The position numbers and the translations under genes are program-made. Source: CAZFDT01 sp964518335 (lineage in GTDB: Bacteria > Planctomycetota > Phycisphaerae > Phycisphaerales > Phycisphaeraceae). From it: 37,901 nt of DNA. Numbering within the stretch: position 1 is the stretch's first letter; each line of letters opens with the position of its first letter. The stretch is taken from NCBI GenBank assembly GCA_964518335.1, contig CAZFDT010000047.1:1-37901 (forward strand), in the 5' to 3' direction. The notes under the pieces are model-generated. The model was not told the origin of the DNA, searched no databases, and saw nothing but the letters and a program-made list of their open reading frames with translations. Shown one piece after another: positions 33,644-37,901 of this stretch.

Positions 33644-34684
33644 TCACGACTTCCCGCCCGTCACCTCGCGCAGCAATCCGAAGAACCCGCGCTTGCGATC
33701 GCTGCTGATGCCCCAATCGCAGGGCATCGACTGGTACCCCTGCTCATACCCCTCGCCCTCCATGCGGTAATCGAAATACCCCCAGCTCGCCCGCCGATCC
33801 AACGCCGCGATCATGTTGTTGTCCGGCTTGTCAAAGTCATAGTGATCGTCCTCGTTGAACAGAATCGGCTGGCCGCGATAGGTCGGCTGCGCCCGCGTCT
33901 GATCGACCATTTCCCGAATGCGATCCGGCTTGTTCACGCCGTTGCCATGCAACAGCACCATGTCGCTCACCTTCACCATCTCATCCGTCGCGAGGCTGCC
34001 TCCCATCATGCTCGTGCCCACCAGCAGCCGACCGGCAGGCGTCTTCAGCTTGCCCCGGCTGCGCTCCTGCACGCGCAGAATCAACTCGTGCACTCGCGAG
34101 GATTCGATGGGCGTGTTCCTGTAAAACGGGATGTCCGCCTCGATGGCGATCTCCACCATGACATGCCGATCCCCCCGCGATGTCAGCCAGTCGGTCGCCT
34201 CATCCGCAGCCCGCCACACCGCCGCCTCATTTTCAAAGCGGTGCACCTGCCCGAAATAGAAGTAGCTGATCAGCGGAACCATCCCCAGCTCATCCGCCCG
34301 GCGCAGGATCCGATCCAGCCTGCTCATGTAGGCCGGGCGCAGCGCGCCATCCGCCTCGAAGGCCGAGTTGTGCCACGGCTGATGCTGGCTGTAGCCCTGC
34401 GGACTGCCGCCCTGCAGCCCGACATTGAAGCAGAGCAACCCATGCTCCCGCCAGGTCGGCATCGCCTCGATGAACCGGTCCGTGTTGCGTTCGGCATCGA
34501 ACGGCCCGTCGGGACCGTCCCACAGCCCCCGCGTCTGCGAATTTAAGTCGTCGAAAATCCCCTGGATCATTCGGCTGTTCATCAACAACCCTTCGATCCG
34601 CCGTCCCTGCCACACCCGGCCGGGGTAGGTCGGCTGCCCGTTGAGGTGAAAGTCCTCCCCCACAATCGAAACCACTGTCGCCAT
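33644..34684 (-). CDS. Cellulase-like (TIM-barrel) protein, putative glycoside hydrolase
   Basis: 346 residues without a signal peptide, so probably cytoplasmic. Characteristic stretches: FHLNGQPTYPGRVWQGRRIE, EGLLMNSRMIQGIFDDLN, FNVGLQGGSPQGY, and a C-terminal ILFNEDDHYDFDKPDNNM. Order of segments and the Trp/His/Asp-rich loops suggest a GH5/cellulase-like TIM barrel. I recall similar proteins annotated as hypothetical or cellulase-like in planctomycetes. Catalytic glutamates are likely in VEIAIEADIPFY or FNEDDHY, but this is not certain. AAAGGGTGAGC precedes ATG 34684. Followed upstream by the amidohydrolase gene on the same strand, 88 bp away. Confidence 0.78.
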   Translation of the reverse strand: MATVVSIVGEDFHLNGQPTYPGRVWQGRRIEGLLMNSRMIQGIFDDLNSQTRGLWDGPDGPFDAERNTDRFIEAMPTWREHGLLCFNVGLQGGSPQGYSQHQPWHNSAFEADGALRPAYMSRLDRILRRADELGMVPLISYFYFGQVHRFENEAAVWRAADEATDWLTSRGDRHVMVEIAIEADIPFYRNTPIESSRVHELILRVQERSRGKLKTPAGRLLVGTSMMGGSLATDEMVKVSDMVLLHGNGVNKPDRIREMVDQTRAQPTYRGQPILFNEDDHYDFDKPDNNMIAALDRRASWGYFDYRMEGEGYEQGYQSMPCDWGISSDRKRGFFGLLREVTGGKS

Positions 34685-34772
34685 GCTCACCCTTTCCACA
34701 AATTCCAAGCCCACCCCCTCCGGGCGTGGGTCGCTGTGAATGATAAGAAATTTGCCTGGCGGCTGGTCGGAG

Positions 34773-36119
34773 TCAGGGACCTGAGGGTGAGGGGTCTGCG
34801 GCGTGAGCGGTGATAAGTGCATTGACCCTGTTCATGGCAGCGTGAACAGCAGCCCGCGCTTTGTCCACATCGAAACAGGCACGCTGATTCTCCCCCATCC
34901 ACAGGGACGCCAGTTCAATCGCTTCAGCTTCGGTGATCTCATGGCTGTCGATCTGACTTTGCAGCGCACGAGTCAGCAAGCGGCGGCACTGCATGGTGTA
35001 AGCGACCGCCGCAGCCGGGTAACTGCAATCGCCCCCGAAGACAAAAAGCTTGTTTGCCGGAACCGTGTGGATGAACCGCTGCACAAAGTCGCAGGTGTTG
35101 ATCGGGTCGATGCTCCACGCCCAGCACAGGTCAGCGTAGACGTTGGGGAAATGCTTGGCGAGGGCCAGCAGTTCGCCGGTGTAGGGATAGCCGGTGTGCA
35201 TGAGGACGAAACGGGCCTGTGGATAGGCGATGAGCAGCCCGCACAGGTGATCGGGCCGAATACGATCCATGACCATGTACCCGTAGCCTGCGTAGTACCC
35301 GGTGTGAATCTTGATGGGAAGATCGTGCGTGATGGCCAGTTCGACGCCGCGAGCGATACACCAGTCGCCGAAACAAAGTTTTTCAGCGTCGTTGACTTTT
35401 TCACCGGCACACAATCGCTGAAAGATCGGTTCGGCGTCAGCGTCGCTCCTGGCCTGCCAGGCCAGTGTACGGTTGTAGGCGTGCTGGGTTTTGACCGCGA
35501 TCGCGCAGGGTGCATACCGCTCAAAGAGCAGACCCATCGCCTGCCGCAGGTCGCTGAGTTTCTTGACTTCGAGATCGGTTTCACGGTGAAGCTGCGCCGC
35601 AATTTTGTGGTCGTAGACAGCGGAGGAAAAACCTGCCCAGCCGATGTCGTAGAGAAAGAAATCCGGCCCGGATTCATCGGGCAGACAACGCCAGCTGAAG
35701 TCATCGACCTGGATATGGTCGAGTCTGGCGACATCACGGAGCAGGCGCAAACGCTCGCCGGGTTGATGCAACGCTTTGCATCGGTCGACGGCTGCTTCGA
35801 TCGTTACCGCAGTCAATTCCTCAATGCCGTACACCTCGCGGGCGATCAGGCTCACCGCCCTGCCGTAACCGGTGTATCGGCAGCGCAGCCAGGCTTCACG
35901 CACGCCGTCAAAGCGCCCTGCAATGTCGGGATCAGTTGCGTCGCACAGGCGGTTGACCGCAGCGACCGGCGCACCAGCGGACACCAGGTCCGCACCGACG
36001 TAGTTGCTGAACAGATCACAGAGAATGTCCGCCTGCTGAACGTAAGGCTGCTCCTTCCGCATGTGTTCGTGCGAATCCACCAGCGGCGTCTGATCAATAA
36101 AGCATGAAAGGTCTGTCAT
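34773..36119 (-). CDS. Amidohydrolase-family TIM-barrel enzyme (uronate-isomerase-like)
   Basis: About 448 residues. The metal-binding start is PLVDSHEHMRKE (DSHEH). Later active-site-like segments are LPIKIHTGYYAGYGYM, FVLMHTGYPYTGELLALAKH and VFGGDCSYPAAAVAY. This order fits the PF04909 amidohydrolase/decarboxylase family and its relatives around uronate isomerase; the substrate is not determinable. Base composition looks clearly lower in GC than the neighbours. ATG 36119 is chosen because residues from MTDLSCFIDQTPLVDSHEHM match the family start; the in-frame upstream ATG (36218) reads into the left inverted repeat of the adjoining element. TACGCT lies 7 nt before the ATG. Confidence 0.85.
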   Translation of the reverse strand: MTDLSCFIDQTPLVDSHEHMRKEQPYVQQADILCDLFSNYVGADLVSAGAPVAAVNRLCDATDPDIAGRFDGVREAWLRCRYTGYGRAVSLIAREVYGIEELTAVTIEAAVDRCKALHQPGERLRLLRDVARLDHIQVDDFSWRCLPDESGPDFFLYDIGWAGFSSAVYDHKIAAQLHRETDLEVKKLSDLRQAMGLLFERYAPCAIAVKTQHAYNRTLAWQARSDADAEPIFQRLCAGEKVNDAEKLCFGDWCIARGVELAITHDLPIKIHTGYYAGYGYMVMDRIRPDHLCGLLIAYPQARFVLMHTGYPYTGELLALAKHFPNVYADLCWAWSIDPINTCDFVQRFIHTVPANKLFVFGGDCSYPAAAVAYTMQCRRLLTRALQSQIDSHEITEAEAIELASLWMGENQRACFDVDKARAAVHAAMNRVNALITAHAADPSPSGP

Positions 36120-36202
36120 GTTGAGCAGCGTAATCCAAACTCGCGCGGGAATGAAACGATTGGCCAGCGTCGTTAAGGCAATTGCGCATCCTTGCCAAAA
36201 AT

Positions 36203-36220
36203 AAGGGTATGAGTACATTT
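36203..36220 (+). repeat. Left inverted repeat (18 bp)
   Basis: AAGGGTATGAGTACATTT, 83 bp upstream of the amidohydrolase start. Exact inverted partner at 36401-36418. Confidence 0.85.
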
Positions 36221-36400
36221 AATCTTGACGCAGTCGGAGGCGTCGGTAGGTTGGGCGGATGTCTCGGACGGCAAGGGTGCAGCCTGGCGAGATGGTGTTT
36301 CATGTCCAGAATCTTGGCAATTAGCGTCGGTCGCTGGTCGCCAGGCCGCAGGACTTCGACGCCTTCGTGCGTGTCCTCGCCGAGACGATGACGCACGCAA

Positions 36401-36418
36401 AAATGTACTCATACCCTT
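36401..36418 (-). repeat. Right inverted repeat (18 bp)
   Basis: Inverted copy of the left repeat, ending 10 bp from the GH4 stop codon. It sits within its own frame of inverted GCAAAAA (36397-36403) and TTTTTGC (36417-36423), so this copy alone is also palindromic at its edges. Confidence 0.85.
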
Positions 36419-36428
36419 TTTGCCGCTA

Positions 36429-37772
36429 TCAGAAGCACTTGACGAAGGTCTTGTGCGCCGCCAGCAGGCGCCGGCCCATGTCGCTGATCTGCTCGAACGT
36501 CAGGTGCGCGCACACCGGGTCCAGCCGCAGCGCCTGAAGCGCCAGGCCCAGATCGCCCTGGAAACATGCGTTGACCGTCATGGGGAAGACGTGGCCGTAC
36601 GGCTCGACCAAGCCGAGCACCGCCGGGGGCAGATCGCCGAACGCGATGGGCGAAAACCCATTGCGATCGACGCGCACCGCCGTCTCGACGACCAGGCCAC
36701 GAGGCAGGTTCGACACTTGCCCGATATTCGGCACGTTGCCCACGTCGATGAACACACGCCCGTTCGCGTGCGCGTCGGTGATGTCCGCGGCCGTCTCCCG
36801 GCTGCGCTTCTTCATGTCGTCGGGCATGCCCTTCTTGACCCACCGCTCCAACTGCTTCTGTCGGGCGGCAAACCCACGCCTCCGCTCAGCGATGCTCGTG
36901 CGCCGAAGCCGGTACTTCCTCATGTTCGACTTGCTGGTGATGTACCCGGGCAGGAACTCGCAGGTGTGCCGGTCGCCGATGTACGGCAGGGCGCCGGTCA
37001 ACCGCAGCAGCTCCGACGCCAGTTCGCGGTCGGATTGGAAGCCCGCCGGGTCCTTGTACACTTCCTTGAGCAGACGCGTCAGACTCCCGCGCCGCGTCTT
37101 GCGCAAGAGGTCGGCGATCACGTCGGTGTCTCCCACGCGACATTCGGTGATGAAGAAGAAGTGATTGATGCCCGCGTACTGCGCGGCGATCTGGGCCTCC
37201 GACTCGGCCTGGTAGTAACGCGTGATGAACTCGAGGTTCTCGAACAGGCCGTGGCACAGCCCCACCACGTGATTGCGGCACGTGCGTGAGAGGATGTCGG
37301 TCAGGCAGGTCATTGGGTTGGTGTAGTTGAGGACGAGGGCGTTGGGCGCGTACCGGCTGATGTCGCGGCCGAGCTGCGCGAACACGCCGAAGTTGCGGAT
37401 CGTTCGCGACCAGCCGCCGGGACCCGAGGTGTCGCCCACCGTGTGGTAAATCCCGAACTGTTCCGGGATGGCGATGTCATGCGCCATCGCGTCCAGGCCG
37501 CCCGTCGAGATGGTGATGATCACATAGCCCGCGCCGTCGAGGGCCTGGCGCTGGCGATCGGTGGCGACGAACGTGGCGCCCACGCCCAACTCGTCGGCCA
37601 TCCGCCGACACATCGTCGCGACCAGCTCGGCACGATCCTTGCGGATGTCCAGCAGCACGATGTCACAACGCGAGCCCAGCGACGGCGTGAGCAGGATGTC
37701 GCGCACGATGGTGTGTGACCACGCATTGGACCCTCCGCCGACAAGGACGATTTTCAGACGACTTGACGCCAT
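36429..37772 (-). CDS. Glycoside hydrolase family 4 (alpha-glucosidase/galactosidase type)
   Basis: 447 residues. NAD- and metal-dependent glycosidase. The Rossmann start is KIVLVGGGSNAWSHTIVRDI. Further family stretches: IPEQFGIYHTVGDTSGPGG, NALVLNYTNPM, VGLCHGLFE (metal ligand C173) and YAGINHFFFI (metal ligand H204). GH4 enzymes act in the cytoplasm through an oxidation-elimination mechanism. Whether this one takes alpha-galactosides, alpha-glucosides or glucuronides is not clear. AAAGGG about 9 nt before ATG 37772 and TACAAT at 37806-37811 support the start. It heads the minus-strand group with the amidohydrolase and the cellulase-like gene. Confidence 0.93.
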   Translation of the reverse strand: MASSRLKIVLVGGGSNAWSHTIVRDILLTPSLGSRCDIVLLDIRKDRAELVATMCRRMADELGVGATFVATDRQRQALDGAGYVIITISTGGLDAMAHDIAIPEQFGIYHTVGDTSGPGGWSRTIRNFGVFAQLGRDISRYAPNALVLNYTNPMTCLTDILSRTCRNHVVGLCHGLFENLEFITRYYQAESEAQIAAQYAGINHFFFITECRVGDTDVIADLLRKTRRGSLTRLLKEVYKDPAGFQSDRELASELLRLTGALPYIGDRHTCEFLPGYITSKSNMRKYRLRRTSIAERRRGFAARQKQLERWVKKGMPDDMKKRSRETAADITDAHANGRVFIDVGNVPNIGQVSNLPRGLVVETAVRVDRNGFSPIAFGDLPPAVLGLVEPYGHVFPMTVNACFQGDLGLALQALRLDPVCAHLTFEQISDMGRRLLAAHKTFVKCF

Positions 37773-37805
37773 GGCGTTGACCCTTTGAGACTGAACGTGG
37801 CGCGG

Positions 37806-37811
37806 ATTGTA
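37806..37811 (-). promoter_or_regulatory. Candidate -10 box of the GH4 gene
   Basis: TACAAT (5/6), 33 nt before ATG 37772, giving a leader of about 27 nt that includes AAAGGG. The -35 region falls in the G-rich tract and is not recognisable. Confidence 0.4.
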
Positions 37812-37816
37812 TCGCC

Positions 37817-37884
37817 GGGGGACCGGGGCGCGGGGTGGCAGGTGGCCGAGTGGCCGGGGGCCGGGAGGCCGGGGGGGCCGGGGG
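37817..37884 (+). repeat. G-run tract upstream of the GH4 gene
   Basis: Many runs of four to seven G separated by 2-6 bases on the plus strand (C-runs on the GH4 coding strand). Low-complexity; could form a G-quadruplex. Reaches nearly to the window edge. Confidence 0.5.
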
Positions 37885-37901
37885 ACGAACGCCGACACCC
37901 G

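Larger units (their letters stand above)
36203..36418. mobile_element. Candidate 216-bp MITE-like element with 18-bp inverted ends
   Basis: An exact 18-bp sequence, AAGGGTATGAGTACATTT, occurs at 36203-36220 and inverted at 36401-36418, enclosing 180 bp with no recognised gene. It fills the 309-bp space between the GH4 stop and the amidohydrolase start. Outside the exact match the ends also share GCCAAAAA / GGCAAAAA with a 2-nt offset. No target-site duplication could be identified. Alternatives: paired operators for a sugar-responsive regulator, or a REP/RAYT-type repeat unit. Confidence 0.45.

Noticed and set aside
36120..36218. Extending the amidohydrolase to the in-frame ATG at 36218
   Set aside because: The extension reads through the left inverted repeat and has no family match; the protein family begins at MTDLSCFIDQTPLVDSHEHM.
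36225..36400. Small ORFs inside the inverted-repeat element
   Set aside because: Neither strand gives a recognisable protein, and none has a ribosome site; listed only as the core of the element.

Overview
High-GC bacterial chromosome window, most likely from a planctomycete close to the Phycisphaerae. This is inferred from the gene style, not from a marker gene: a membrane protein ends in a YDLRAT...CPECG zinc-ribbon-like segment, there are very large exported PQQ/TPR propeller proteins, a lone STN/secretin-like protein, a direct glutaminyl-tRNA synthetase, and a cellulase-like protein of a kind I associate with planctomycetes. No rRNA, tRNA, CRISPR array or intact transposase gene was seen. 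About 29 protein genes are supported. Long ORFs antisense to them are GC-codon-bias shadows.

Layout. 1-1536 (-) is a truncated NirA-like nitrite/sulfite reductase. 1628-2250 (-) is a HigB/HigA-type toxin-antitoxin pair with a palindromic operator. 2518-5518 (+) holds UDP-glucose dehydrogenase and an exported STN/secretin-like protein. 5515-8394 (-) holds a polytopic membrane protein, a small zinc-ribbon membrane protein and a PfkB sugar kinase. 8452-11783 is a divergent gltX/glnS pair. 11882-13739 holds an exported Lon-type (S16) protease-domain protein, an acyl carrier protein and an orphan antitoxin-like XRE regulator. 13884-16095 holds a PA0069-type radical SAM protein and a second PfkB kinase. 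16095-25285 holds a 1438-residue propeller/TPR protein, an MFS transporter, cdsA, an exported RDD protein and queC. 25322-28908 (-) holds a BrnT toxin with an unusual antitoxin, a cold-shock protein and PNPase with an RGG-like tail. 29325-32717 (+) holds an LtaS-like sulfatase-fold membrane enzyme and a SEDS (FtsW/RodA) protein. 32812-37772 (-) holds a SOUL-family lipoprotein and a probable carbohydrate-catabolic group (cellulase-like protein, amidohydrolase, GH4 glycosidase) interrupted by a candidate 216-bp element with 18-bp inverted ends.

Two window-wide signals stand out. First, the 9-mer GCTGCAGTG occurs 11 times between 380 and 25056, on both strands and in several reading frames. Each copy is followed by R-N-C, giving GCTGCAGTGRNC, which looks like a highly iterated DNA-level motif. 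Second, several genes without a Shine-Dalgarno sequence (gltX, cdsA, the higB-like toxin, the XRE gene, brnT and the SOUL gene) have a TANNNT -10-like hexamer 5-6 nt before the start codon, which points to leaderless mRNAs. Other genes in the window have ordinary leaders with AGGAG-type sites, so two modes of initiation seem to coexist.
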